From Rhodocyclaceae bacterium (lineage in GTDB: Bacteria; Pseudomonadota; Gammaproteobacteria; Burkholderiales; Rhodocyclaceae), in assembly GCA_017444505.1 (NCBI GenBank), contig JAFSWK010000138.1:1-5749 (forward strand): a stretch of DNA of 5,749 nt, read 5' to 3'. This document shows, piece after piece, positions 1 to 5,723 of this stretch. Position numbers and translations under genes: made by a program. A model generated the notes under the pieces. It did no database searches and was not told where the DNA came from. It saw only the letters and a list, made by a program, of their open reading frames with translations. Every line of letters starts with the position of its first letter. Positions within the stretch are counted from its first letter, which is position 1.

Positions 1-93
1 AGGGAACGCAAGCGGCGCGGCCTGCCAAACCCGTCCGCGCAGGCGCAAAACAAGCAGCCGCCGCCCAATCGGGTCATCATTCAGATTGATTAA
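1..93 (+). CDS. C-terminal end of an unrecognised protein (partial)
   Basis: The first reading frame is open from base 1 to a TAA at 91-93 and encodes about 30 residues rich in Arg, Pro, Gln and Asn, ending in a short hydrophobic stretch (VIIQID). All three forward frames are open over most of this short stretch, so the frame is chosen on weak grounds: it has the highest share of G or C at third codon positions, as in the genes downstream. The residues look like a disordered basic tail and I do not recognise a family. The start lies outside the window. It is separated from pbpG by about 140 bases with a possible promoter, so it is probably a separate transcription unit. Confidence 0.4.
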   Translation, partial: RERKRRGLPNPSAQAQNKQPPPNRVIIQID

Positions 94-113
94 GTAAGGA
101 AATTTTTGTTTGT

Positions 114-130
114 TGCATGTGCAGTTGCAC
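114..130. promoter_or_regulatory. TGCA repeat and dyad upstream of pbpG, possible operator
   Basis: TGCA occurs three times at an exact 6-bp step (114-117, 120-123, 126-129). The last two copies lie in a perfect dyad, GTGCA-GT-TGCAC, at 119-130. GTTGCA is also repeated directly at 112-117 and 124-129. The element lies just upstream of the -10-like hexamer at 141-146, where an activator or repressor could bind. No known regulator is assigned; a chance pattern is possible. Confidence 0.3.
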
Positions 131-140
131 AAAAACGCGG

Positions 141-146
141 TACAAT
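141..146 (+). promoter_or_regulatory. Possible -10 element for pbpG
   Basis: TACAAT matches the sigma-70 -10 consensus at five of six positions and would start transcription near base 153, about 80 bases before the pbpG start codon. No good -35 lies at 16-18 bp; the nearest TTGCAC (125-130) is only 10 bp upstream. If real, this promoter may depend on an activator at the adjacent TGCA repeats. Confidence 0.35.
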
Positions 147-232
147 CTAACACAACGGTTGAAGTGTGCGCTTTATGTGCATGTTTTAATTAGAAAAAGC
201 GAATTTTGTCCGTTCCAGCAACGAGGCGAGGC

Positions 233-1375
233 ATGAAGTACCGCAAGCACCGCATTTTTTTCTCGGTTCTGATTGGGTTGTTGGTGGCCATCTCTGGCTT
301 TCAACCGCTGGAAGTTGAGGCCGCTGCCGCGCGCACGTCCACCAGCAGCAAGCAGGCCACGAAGAAAAAGCAGCGTGCGGTTGCCCAAAAAACGGCCAAG
401 ACAAGCAAGGCAGGCAAAACTGCCAAAACCACCAAAGCTGCCAAAACCACCAAAGCCACCAAGACGACTGCCGCGAAAAAGCGCAAGGCGGGCAAGGCCA
501 CGAGCCGGCGGGTTTCCGTGCCGAGTCGTCGCGCCTATGCGCGCAATCGTGCGCAGCAGTCGGTATCGGTGCAAACCAATGCCTCGGGCGACCTCATTTT
601 GTCGGGCGTCGGCGCCTATGCCGTTGCCAGTCAGCGCACCGGCCAGATTATTGCCGGTCACCGCACCAGCAGCACCATGCCGATTGCTTCCATCACCAAG
701 CTGATGACGGCGATGGTGGTGCTCGATGCGCAGCAGTCGCTGGATGAAATCCTCTCCATTGAAGATGAAGACATTGACCGCCTGAAAGGCTCCAGTTCGC
801 GTCTGGCGGTGGGCACGCGCCTGTCGCGCCGCGACATGCTGCACCTAGCCTTGATGTCTTCGGAAAACCGCGCCGCTTCTGCGCTGGCGCGCTATTACCC
901 GGGCGGGCGCAAGGCGTTTGTGAGTGCCATGAACGTCAAGGCGCGCCTGATTGGGCTGACCAATACCCGTTTTGTCGACAGCACGGGTCTCAATCCCGGC
1001 AATACTTCCAGCCCCAGCGATCTGGTGAAAATGGTGCGTGCCGGCGCGGGGTATGACGTAATCCGCAATTTTTCCACCGACCCGGGGCGCTATATGCGCA
1101 TCGGTTCGCGCCTGATGCACTACCGCAATACCAACGGGCTGGTGCGCGAGGGCGAATGGTCGGTAGAGCTTTCCAAAACCGGCTATATCCGCGAGGCCGG
1201 TCACTGCGTGGTGATGCAGACGCGCATTCGTGGCGAGCCGGTGATTATTGTGCTCATGGACGCGGGCAGTTCGGGCACGCGCACGGTCGAAGCGCGCCGG
1301 GTCAAGCACTGGCTGGAAACCACGGAAGGCGGGCGCCAGCGCCTGTTGGCCATGGCGCAGCCGGTGGTGCGCTGA
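233..1375 (+). CDS. pbpG: D-alanyl-D-alanine endopeptidase (PBP7-type, peptidase family S11)
   Basis: This is a periplasmic penicillin-binding protein that, in its family, cleaves D-Ala-meso-diaminopimelate cross-links in peptidoglycan. From the ATG at 233 it has 380 residues. Residues 1-33 form a signal peptide: basic start (KYRKHR), hydrophobic core 8-23, and cleavage likely around the Ala run at 30-33. Residues about 35-110 form a cationic, Lys/Ala/Thr-rich linker without a single acidic residue. The catalytic domain follows, with all three serine-enzyme motifs: SITK at 153-156 (nucleophile S153), SEN at 210-212 and KTG at 325-327. FVDSTGLNPGN near 248-257 is also typical. I chose ATG 233 because GAGG at 223-226 lies 6 bases upstream; a TTG at 206 would add nine residues before the signal peptide and has no such site. 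Family assignment is firm; exact substrate is inferred from family. Confidence 0.93.
   Translation: MKYRKHRIFFSVLIGLLVAISGFQPLEVEAAAARTSTSSKQATKKKQRAVAQKTAKTSKAGKTAKTTKAAKTTKATKTTAAKKRKAGKATSRRVSVPSRRAYARNRAQQSVSVQTNASGDLILSGVGAYAVASQRTGQIIAGHRTSSTMPIASITKLMTAMVVLDAQQSLDEILSIEDEDIDRLKGSSSRLAVGTRLSRRDMLHLALMSSENRAASALARYYPGGRKAFVSAMNVKARLIGLTNTRFVDSTGLNPGNTSSPSDLVKMVRAGAGYDVIRNFSTDPGRYMRIGSRLMHYRNTNGLVREGEWSVELSKTGYIREAGHCVVMQTRIRGEPVIIVLMDAGSSGTRTVEARRVKHWLETTEGGRQRLLAMAQPVVR
389..469 (+). repeat. Lysine-triplet repeat coding region in pbpG, with an 18-bp tandem duplication
   Basis: Within the pbpG linker, lysine occurs at every third residue nine times in a row (residues 53 to 77 in steps of 3), each followed by two small residues such as TA, TS, AG, TT or AA. 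At DNA level an 18-bp unit is perfectly duplicated in tandem, at 420-437 and 438-455, each copy encoding six residues. The unit is a multiple of three, so a change in copy number would keep the reading frame. The composition resembles histone H1-like tails, but the protein is exported, so DNA binding is not implied. Confidence 0.85.
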
Positions 1376-1383
1376 AGCGTTCG

Positions 1384-1407
1384 TGCCGCGTCGCGGCAGT
1401 CGTTTTT
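1384..1407 (+). terminator. Probable intrinsic terminator of pbpG
   Basis: Nine bases after the pbpG stop codon, TGCCGC (1384-1389) and GCGGCA (1393-1398) can form a six-pair GC-rich stem with a three-base loop. A run of five T follows at 1403-1407. The T-run is offset four bases from the stem, which weakens the call slightly. Confidence 0.55.
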
Positions 1408-1427
1408 CCTGCAAGTTTTTCCGTTTG

Positions 1428-1446
1428 CCCGCCTTGCGGGTCTTTT
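1428..1446 (+). terminator. Second terminator-like hairpin, abutting the next start codon
   Basis: CCCGC (1428-1432) and GCGGG (1436-1440) form a five-pair stem with a three-base loop, followed at once by TCTTTT (1441-1446). It has the form of a short intrinsic terminator. The last T is one base from the start codon of the DsrE-family gene at 1448, occupying the place where a ribosome binding site would normally be. It could back up the first hairpin or control expression of the next gene. Confidence 0.5.
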
Positions 1447-1447
1447 C

Positions 1448-1801
1448 ATGATGCAAAAAATTCTGTTGGTAATTCATGCCGCACCGTATGGCAGCGAGCG
1501 TTGCCGTTCTGCGTTGCGCGTGGCGATCTCGCTGGCCGACCGTGACCAGCAGGCGCAGGTGCGGCTGTTTTTGATGTCGGACGCGACCACGCTGGCCTTG
1601 CCGAATCAGGAAGATGCTGGCGAGAGTTTGCTGCCGATGCTGAACGAGTTGCTGGCGCGAAACGTGCCGGTAAAACTGTGCCGCACCTGCGCGCAGGCGC
1701 GCGGCCTTCTGGGGCTGACGCTGCTTGCGGGGTGCGAAATCGGCACGCTGGACGATTTGTCTGACTGGACGCTGGAATCGGACAAGGTTCTGGTGTTCTG
1801 A
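1448..1801 (+). CDS. Small DsrE/DsrF-family (YchN-like) protein
   Basis: The protein has 117 residues, the usual length for single-domain DsrE-family proteins, which are small cytoplasmic alpha/beta proteins; several members bind or relay sulfur on a cysteine. Visible family signs are the opening strand KILLVIHAAPYGSERC (4-19), a second strand VRLFLMSDA (38-46), the motif CRTCAQARG (78-86) with two cysteines at C78 and C81, and the closing WTLESDKVLVF (107-117). The start is ATG 1448 or the adjacent ATG 1451, which gives one residue less. Neither has a clear ribosome binding site: a terminator-like hairpin lies directly upstream. It stands alone between pbpG and exbB, with no dsr, tus or rhodanese partner in view, so its target is unknown. 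Family call is firm; a sulfur-relay role is inference. Confidence 0.85.
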   Translation: MMQKILLVIHAAPYGSERCRSALRVAISLADRDQQAQVRLFLMSDATTLALPNQEDAGESLLPMLNELLARNVPVKLCRTCAQARGLLGLTLLAGCEIGTLDDLSDWTLESDKVLVF

Positions 1802-1847
1802 GCACGGATGAAGGACGTTGTTTTCCGCCGCATTTTGGGGCGCCCAC

Positions 1848-1876
1848 TTGTGAATACAGGGCGGGGGCGTTAAAGT
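1848..1876 (+). promoter_or_regulatory. Weak sigma-70-like promoter candidate for the exbB cluster
   Basis: TTGTGA (1848-1853) and TAAAGT (1871-1876) are separated by 17 bases and each matches the consensus at four of six positions. Transcription would start near 1883, about 33 bases before the exbB start. The 114-base gap before exbB is the longest after pbpG, so a promoter for the downstream cluster is expected here, but the match is weak. Confidence 0.35.
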
Positions 1877-1915
1877 TGCGGGCTTTCTGTTTTTTGTTGC
1901 CTTGGGGTATTCAAC

Positions 1916-2527
1916 GTGTTTGACATGATCAAGGCCACCGGCTGGCCAATCTGGCCGCTGTTGCTGGCCTCGGTGATTGCACTGGCGATTATCATCGAAC
2001 GCCTGATGGCGCTGCGCCGCGCGCGCATCGTGCCCGCCGGTCTGCTGGAAAGCGTGCTGACCGATTTGCGCGAAATCGGCGTCTCGCCGGTGATGGTGGG
2101 CAATGTCGCGGCGCATTCGCCGCTGGGCGTGGTGCTGGCTGCCGGTTTGCGCAATATCAACTGCTCGCGTGAAGTGATGAAAGAGGCCATTGAAGAAGCC
2201 GGGCGTGCCGTGGCGCACGAGCTGGGGCGCTTTCTCATTACGCTGGGCACGATTGCCGCCATCAGTCCGCTGCTGGGGCTGTTTGGCACGGTCATCGGGA
2301 TGATTGACATTTTTTCCTCGCAAGGCGTCGATGGTGCTGACCCGCGCCTGCTGGCCAAGGGCATTGCCGTGGCGCTCAACACCACGGCGCTGGGTCTGAT
2401 TATTGCCATTCCGGCGACGATTTTCTGGCGCCACTTTCGCGCGCTGGTGAAGAGCTTTGTCATCGAAATGGAGCAACAGGCCATCGCGCTGGTGGAAGTC
2501 GTGCACGGCGAGCGCACCAAGGTCTGA
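1916..2527 (+). CDS. exbB: ExbB/TolQ/MotA-family proton channel protein
   Basis: This 203-residue inner-membrane protein belongs to the family whose pentamers, with ExbD, turn proton flow into mechanical force, usually to drive TonB. Three membrane segments are visible: about 12-33 (through PLLLASVIALAIII), about 107-132 (ITLGTIAAISPLLGLFGTVI, with the family's GLFGTVIGM signature) and about 148-172 (GIAVALNTTALGLIIAIPA). The cytoplasmic loop between the first two is short, as in ExbB rather than MotA. The start is GTG 1916: GGGG at 1904-1907 lies 8 bases upstream, and MFDMIKATGWPIWPL fits the usual N-terminus. ATG 1925 would lose three residues. exbD follows after 17 bases. No tonB is visible, so whether it serves TonB-dependent uptake or an envelope task linked to the lipid A genes cannot be decided from the window. 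Confidence 0.92.
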   Translation: MFDMIKATGWPIWPLLLASVIALAIIIERLMALRRARIVPAGLLESVLTDLREIGVSPVMVGNVAAHSPLGVVLAAGLRNINCSREVMKEAIEEAGRAVAHELGRFLITLGTIAAISPLLGLFGTVIGMIDIFSSQGVDGADPRLLAKGIAVALNTTALGLIIAIPATIFWRHFRALVKSFVIEMEQQAIALVEVVHGERTKV

Positions 2528-2544
2528 GGCGCGGAGGCAGGACG

Positions 2545-2991
2545 ATGGATTTTCAGCGCGGCGGCGGCATGGGCGATGGCGAGAGCGAAGACCCGTTCAT
2601 CAACGTCATCCCCCTGATCGACGTGATTATGGTGATTCTCATCTTTTTGATGCTCACCACGACCTTTTCCAAAGTCTCGTCGCTGGAAATTGATTTGCCC
2701 AAAGGCGCGGAAACTTCCGACCAGCAAAAGCCGCCGCAAGACATCACCATTTCCATTTCCGCCAAAGGTGCGGTCATCGTCAATAGCCGTCCGGTGGGCG
2801 GCGCGGCGGATGTGCCGGCCATCGGGCGCGAGATTTCGCGCGCCGTGCGCGCAGACAATCCCGACCCGGTCATCGTCATCAGTGCCGATGCCAAAGCCGC
2901 GCACCAGCGGGTGATTGACGTCATGCAGGCGGCGCAGCGCGCCGGACTGCACCGCATCACCTTCGCCGTCAGCGACGAAAAGGGACGCTGA
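2545..2991 (+). CDS. exbD: ExbD/TolR-family biopolymer transport protein
   Basis: The 148-residue partner of ExbB has a short cytoplasmic N-terminus rich in Gly and acidic residues, one membrane helix at about 20-40 (NVIPLIDVIMVILIFLML) and a periplasmic domain from about 45 to the end. D26 in PLIDV is the membrane aspartate that carries protons in this family and is intact. The periplasmic part shows the expected pattern: a short strand (LEIDLPKG, 47-54), DITISISAKGAVIVN (66-80) and a late VIVISADAKAAHQRVIDVM (109-127). The length is close to the usual 135-145. GGAGG at 2533-2537, 7 bases before ATG 2545, is the clearest ribosome binding site in the window. The gene is 17 bases after exbB and 2 bases before lpxK, so all three are surely co-transcribed. 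Confidence 0.92.
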   Translation: MDFQRGGGMGDGESEDPFINVIPLIDVIMVILIFLMLTTTFSKVSSLEIDLPKGAETSDQQKPPQDITISISAKGAVIVNSRPVGGAADVPAIGREISRAVRADNPDPVIVISADAKAAHQRVIDVMQAAQRAGLHRITFAVSDEKGR

Positions 2992-2993
2992 CC

Positions 2994-4061
2994 ATGCGCC
3001 TTTCCCGCCCCGCATTCTGGGCGCGGCGAAACCTGCCCGCGCGGCTGCTCTGGCCGCTTTCCCGTGTCTTTTCCCATCTGGCTGAACGCCGCCGCCGCGC
3101 CTATCGGGGCGGCGCAATGCCCGTCGAGCGCCTGCCCGTGCCGGTGATTGTGGTGGGCAACATCAGCGTCGGCGGCAGCGGCAAGACGCCCATCGTCGCC
3201 TGGCTGGCCGAAGCCTTGCGCCGCGCCGGGCATCATCCCGGCATCATCAGTCGCGGTTTTGGCGGCAGTGTCTCGGCGGCGGGCGGCTGCGCGCTGGTGA
3301 CGGCGGCGGACGACCCCGCCCGCGTGGGCGATGAACCCGTGCTGCTGCGCGCCCTGTGCGGCTGTCCGGTGGCCGTGGGCGCGAAGCGCGCGCAAGCGGG
3401 CAGGGCGTTGCTGGCGGCGCATCCGGAATGCACCGTGCTGCTGGCTGACGATGGTTTGCAGCACTACGCGCTGGCGCGCACGCTGGAAGTGTGTGTGGTC
3501 GACGGCGACGGTCTGGGCAACGGCTGGCAACTGCCCGCCGGCCCCTTGCGCGAGCCTTTGAGCCGACTGGAAGAAGTCGACGTAGTGCTGGCGCACGGCG
3601 GCTGGCCGCAAGCCTGGCCTGCGCCGCAGCGCCCGCCCGTGTTCGCCTTTCATTTGCGCGGCGAAACCTTGCACCGCCTGCAAGACGGGCACACGCGCCC
3701 GCTGGCCGATTTTGCCGGAAGCCGTGTGCACGCCGTAGCCGGAATTGGTCAGCCGGAACGTTTTTTCGCCAGTCTGCGCGCCGCAGGCTTGCAGGTTGAA
3801 GCGTATCCTTTCCCCGACCATCACGCCTTTTGCGCCGCCGATTTGCACTTTGCCGACGAAGCGCCCATCGTGATGACCGCCAAGGATGCAGTAAAATGTG
3901 CCGCGTTTGCGCCCGCGCACTGCTGGGTGTTGCCTGTCAAAGCCGTTCTGGAAGAGGCCGCAGCGCATCTGATTCTGGAGAAACTCGCGTATGGATTCCC
4001 GTCTGATGGAAATTCTGGTGTGCCCGCTGTGCAAGGGGCCGCTGGTGAAGCACAACGATGA
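2994..4061 (+). CDS. lpxK: Tetraacyldisaccharide 4'-kinase
   Basis: LpxK uses ATP to phosphorylate the 4' position of the tetraacyl disaccharide 1-phosphate, giving lipid IVA; it acts at the cytoplasmic face of the inner membrane. The N-terminus (FWARRNLPARLLWPLSRVFS, 8-27) fits a membrane-associated helix. The Walker A loop is GNISVGGSGKTP (55-66). Further family motifs are ISRGFGG (85-91), VGDEP (111-115), ADDGLQH (151-157), YPFPDHHAF (271-279) and TAKDAVK (295-301); the acidic pairs and the DHH histidines correspond to catalytic or nucleotide-binding residues known from LpxK structures. AGGGA at 2981-2985 sits 8 bases before ATG 2994. The protein has 355 residues, longer than most members. 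The family-like part ends near LILEKL (326-331), and residues 333-355 are read from DNA that also encodes the Trm112-like protein in another frame. That tail looks unlike LpxK and may be non-functional or an artefact. Confidence 0.93.
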   Translation: MRLSRPAFWARRNLPARLLWPLSRVFSHLAERRRRAYRGGAMPVERLPVPVIVVGNISVGGSGKTPIVAWLAEALRRAGHHPGIISRGFGGSVSAAGGCALVTAADDPARVGDEPVLLRALCGCPVAVGAKRAQAGRALLAAHPECTVLLADDGLQHYALARTLEVCVVDGDGLGNGWQLPAGPLREPLSRLEEVDVVLAHGGWPQAWPAPQRPPVFAFHLRGETLHRLQDGHTRPLADFAGSRVHAVAGIGQPERFFASLRAAGLQVEAYPFPDHHAFCAADLHFADEAPIVMTAKDAVKCAAFAPAHCWVLPVKAVLEEAAAHLILEKLAYGFPSDGNSGVPAVQGAAGEAQR

Positions 4062-4176
4062 ACTGGTTTGCAAGGCCGACCGTCTGGCCTATCCGGTGAA
4101 AGACGGCATCGTCGTGATGCTGGCCGATGAAGCCCGCCCGCTGGCCGCCGAAGAAATCGAACAACTCGCCGGTTGA
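3991..4176 (+). CDS. ycaR: Trm112-like small zinc-ribbon protein (YcaR family)
   Basis: This 61-residue protein matches the small bacterial Trm112-like family throughout: MDSRLMEILVCPLCKGPL at the start, then CKADRLAYPVKDGIVVML (27-44) and DEARPL (46-51). Three cysteines, C11, C14 and C27, are placed as in E. coli YcaR, which also lacks a fourth. In eukaryotes Trm112 activates methyltransferases; the bacterial role is not settled. ATG 3991 is the start by homology and has GGAG at 3977-3980, 10 bases upstream, inside lpxK. Its first 71 bases overlap the lpxK reading frame, so translation may be coupled to lpxK. Its position between lpxK and kdsB is widely conserved in proteobacteria, which suggests a link to lipid A and Kdo metabolism, though this is inference. 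Confidence 0.9.
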   Translation: MDSRLMEILVCPLCKGPLVKHNDELVCKADRLAYPVKDGIVVMLADEARPLAAEEIEQLAG

Positions 4177-4190
4177 GCGAAACCGCCGTC

Positions 4191-4970
4191 ATGACGCAGC
4201 CCTTTCACGTAGTCATCCCCGCCCGCATGGCCTCCACCCGCCTGCCGGGCAAACCGCTGGCCGATATTGCCGGACAGCCGATGATTGTGCGTGTGTGGCT
4301 GCGTGCGCATGAAGCGGGCGCGGAAGATGTCTGTGTCGCCACCGACAGTGAAGAAATCTTCGCCGCCGTCGAAGCCGCCGGCGGGCGCGCGATGATGACC
4401 CGCGCTGAGCACGCCAGCGGCACCGACCGCATTGCCGAAGTCGCCGCCCGCATGGGCTGGGCGGATGATGCCGTCATCATCAACGTGCAAGGCGATGAAC
4501 CGCTGATTGCCCCCGCGCTGATTGCTGCCGTGGCCGAGACCTTGATTGCCGATACCGGCGCAGCCATGTCGACTGCCGCGCACCCGCTCACGGATGCTGC
4601 CGAATGCGCCAACCCGAACGTGGTCAAGGTCGTCTGCAACCATGCCGGGCGCGCGCTGTATTTTTCGCGCGCCCCCATTCCCTGGGCGCGTGATGCCTGG
4701 GGCGAGGGCATTGACCGCCTGCCCAGTGAGGCGCCCGTACTGCGTCATGTCGGCATTTATGGCTACCGCGCCGGTTTTTTGCGGCAGTTTTCCGCGCTCG
4801 CCCCCGCGCCGCTGGAACGCTGCGAAGCCCTCGAACAACTGCGCGCCCTCTGGCACGGCCACGCCATCGCCGTGCACCGCATGGCAGAAGCCCCCCCCGC
4901 AGGCGTTGATACGCCCGAAGACCTCGCCCGCGTGCGCGAAATTTTCGCCCGCGAAGAAGGTGCGGGCTGA
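4191..4970 (+). CDS. kdsB: 3-deoxy-manno-octulosonate cytidylyltransferase (CMP-Kdo synthetase)
   Basis: KdsB is a cytoplasmic enzyme that joins CTP and Kdo to CMP-Kdo, the donor for adding Kdo to lipid IVA made downstream of LpxK. From ATG 4191 it has 259 residues, within the usual range. Motifs: nucleotide-binding IPARMASTRLPGKPL (9-23), SGTDR (76-80), NVQGDEPLI (98-106) with metal-binding D102, FSRAPIPW (158-165), HVGIYGYR (186-193) and GVDTPEDL (238-245) with the second metal-binding Asp, D240. ATG 4191 gives a typical start (MTQPFHVVIPAR). An upstream TTG at 4173 would add six residues and overlap the Trm112 stop (TTGA), allowing coupling, so it remains possible; neither start has a strong ribosome binding site. 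A run of eight C at 4891-4898 lies shortly before the D240 codon. Confidence 0.94.
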   Translation: MTQPFHVVIPARMASTRLPGKPLADIAGQPMIVRVWLRAHEAGAEDVCVATDSEEIFAAVEAAGGRAMMTRAEHASGTDRIAEVAARMGWADDAVIINVQGDEPLIAPALIAAVAETLIADTGAAMSTAAHPLTDAAECANPNVVKVVCNHAGRALYFSRAPIPWARDAWGEGIDRLPSEAPVLRHVGIYGYRAGFLRQFSALAPAPLERCEALEQLRALWHGHAIAVHRMAEAPPAGVDTPEDLARVREIFAREEGAG

Positions 4971-5026
4971 GCCTGACGCGCCGCTTTTCCCGTTTTTTTC
5001 ACTGACCATTCACAAGGCAGAACAAC

Positions 5027-5683
5027 ATGAGACTGATTCTTCTCGGCCCCCCCGGTGCGGGCAAAGGCACGCAAGCCGCCTTTATTCAGGAACGCTTCGG
5101 CGTCGTACAGATTTCCACCGGCGACATGCTGCGCGCCGCCGTCAAAGCCGGTACCCCGCTGGGGCTGGCGGCGAAAAAGGTCATGGACTCCGGCGCGCTG
5201 GTCTCGGACGACATCATCATCGGTCTGGTGCATGAACGGCTGAAAGCGCCCGACTGCGCCAACGGCTACATGTTTGACGGCTTCCCCCGCACCATCGCGC
5301 AAGCCGACGCCCTGCGCGCGGCCAATGTCGCCATCGACTACGTGCTGGAAATCGACGTGCCCGACAGCGACATTGTCGAGCGCATGAGCGGGCGGCGCGT
5401 ACACCTCGCATCCGGACGCACCTATCACGTGCGCCACAACCCGCCCAAAGTCGAAGGCAAGGACGATGTGACGGGTGAAGAGCTGATGCAGCGTGATGAT
5501 GACCGCGAAGAGACCGTGCGCAAGCGTCTGGCCGTCTATCACGAGCAGACCAAACCGCTGGTGGACTATTACCGCCAGTGGGCGGACACAGGGGATACCG
5601 TCGCGCCCAATGTGGTCAAGGTCTCCGGACTGGGCGCGGTAGATGAAATCACCCAGCGCGTCCTCTCCGCCCTGCAAGGCTGA
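5027..5683 (+). CDS. adk: Adenylate kinase
   Basis: Adk is the cytoplasmic enzyme that interconverts ATP + AMP and two ADP. The 218-residue protein is of the long bacterial type. It shows the P-loop GPPGAGKGTQ (7-16), the AMP-binding part with STGDMLR (30-36), DGFPR (84-88), and a full LID domain (about 122-159) with GRRVHLASGRTYH and KVEGKDDVTGEEL. Catalytic and phosphate-binding K13, R36, R88, R123, R156 and R167 all fall at the E. coli positions. The LID has H126, S129, D146 and T149 in place of the four zinc cysteines of Gram-positive enzymes, so it is the zinc-free form. AAGG at 5014-5017 lies 9 bases before ATG 5027. The 56-base gap after kdsB holds no promoter I can support, so adk is probably transcribed from the upstream cluster. 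Confidence 0.96.
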   Translation: MRLILLGPPGAGKGTQAAFIQERFGVVQISTGDMLRAAVKAGTPLGLAAKKVMDSGALVSDDIIIGLVHERLKAPDCANGYMFDGFPRTIAQADALRAANVAIDYVLEIDVPDSDIVERMSGRRVHLASGRTYHVRHNPPKVEGKDDVTGEELMQRDDDREETVRKRLAVYHEQTKPLVDYYRQWADTGDTVAPNVVKVSGLGAVDEITQRVLSALQG

Positions 5684-5723
5684 ACGCTGCGCGGGCAAAA
5701 CAGACAACCCAGACGCAACCTGC

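Noticed and set aside
125..146. TTGCAC plus TACAAT as a complete sigma-70 promoter
   Set aside because: The spacer is only 10 bp, too short for sigma-70 RNA polymerase; only the -10 part was kept.
206..232. TTG at 206 as the start of pbpG
   Set aside because: It would place nine extra residues before a standard signal peptide and lacks a ribosome binding site, whereas ATG 233 has GAGG 6 bases upstream.
1841..1895. Terminator for the DsrE-family gene (CGCCC/GGGCG repeat, then T-run at 1890-1895)
   Set aside because: The stem has a 13-base loop and its T-run is 26 bases away; the nearer AAAG/CTTT pairing (1872-1886) is only four weak pairs.
845..2506. Long minus-strand open frame (553 codons) opposite pbpG, the DsrE-family gene and exbB
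   Set aside because: It crosses several well-supported + strand genes and their gaps, is rich in His, Arg and Gln with no family motif, and follows from GC-rich codons on the other strand. The other long minus-strand frames at 1870-3117, 2553-4073, 4089-5009 and 4763-5707 fail for the same reasons.
4966..5026. Terminator or separate promoter between kdsB and adk
   Set aside because: The T-run at 4993-4999 has no convincing stem before it, and I find no -35/-10 pair at proper spacing.
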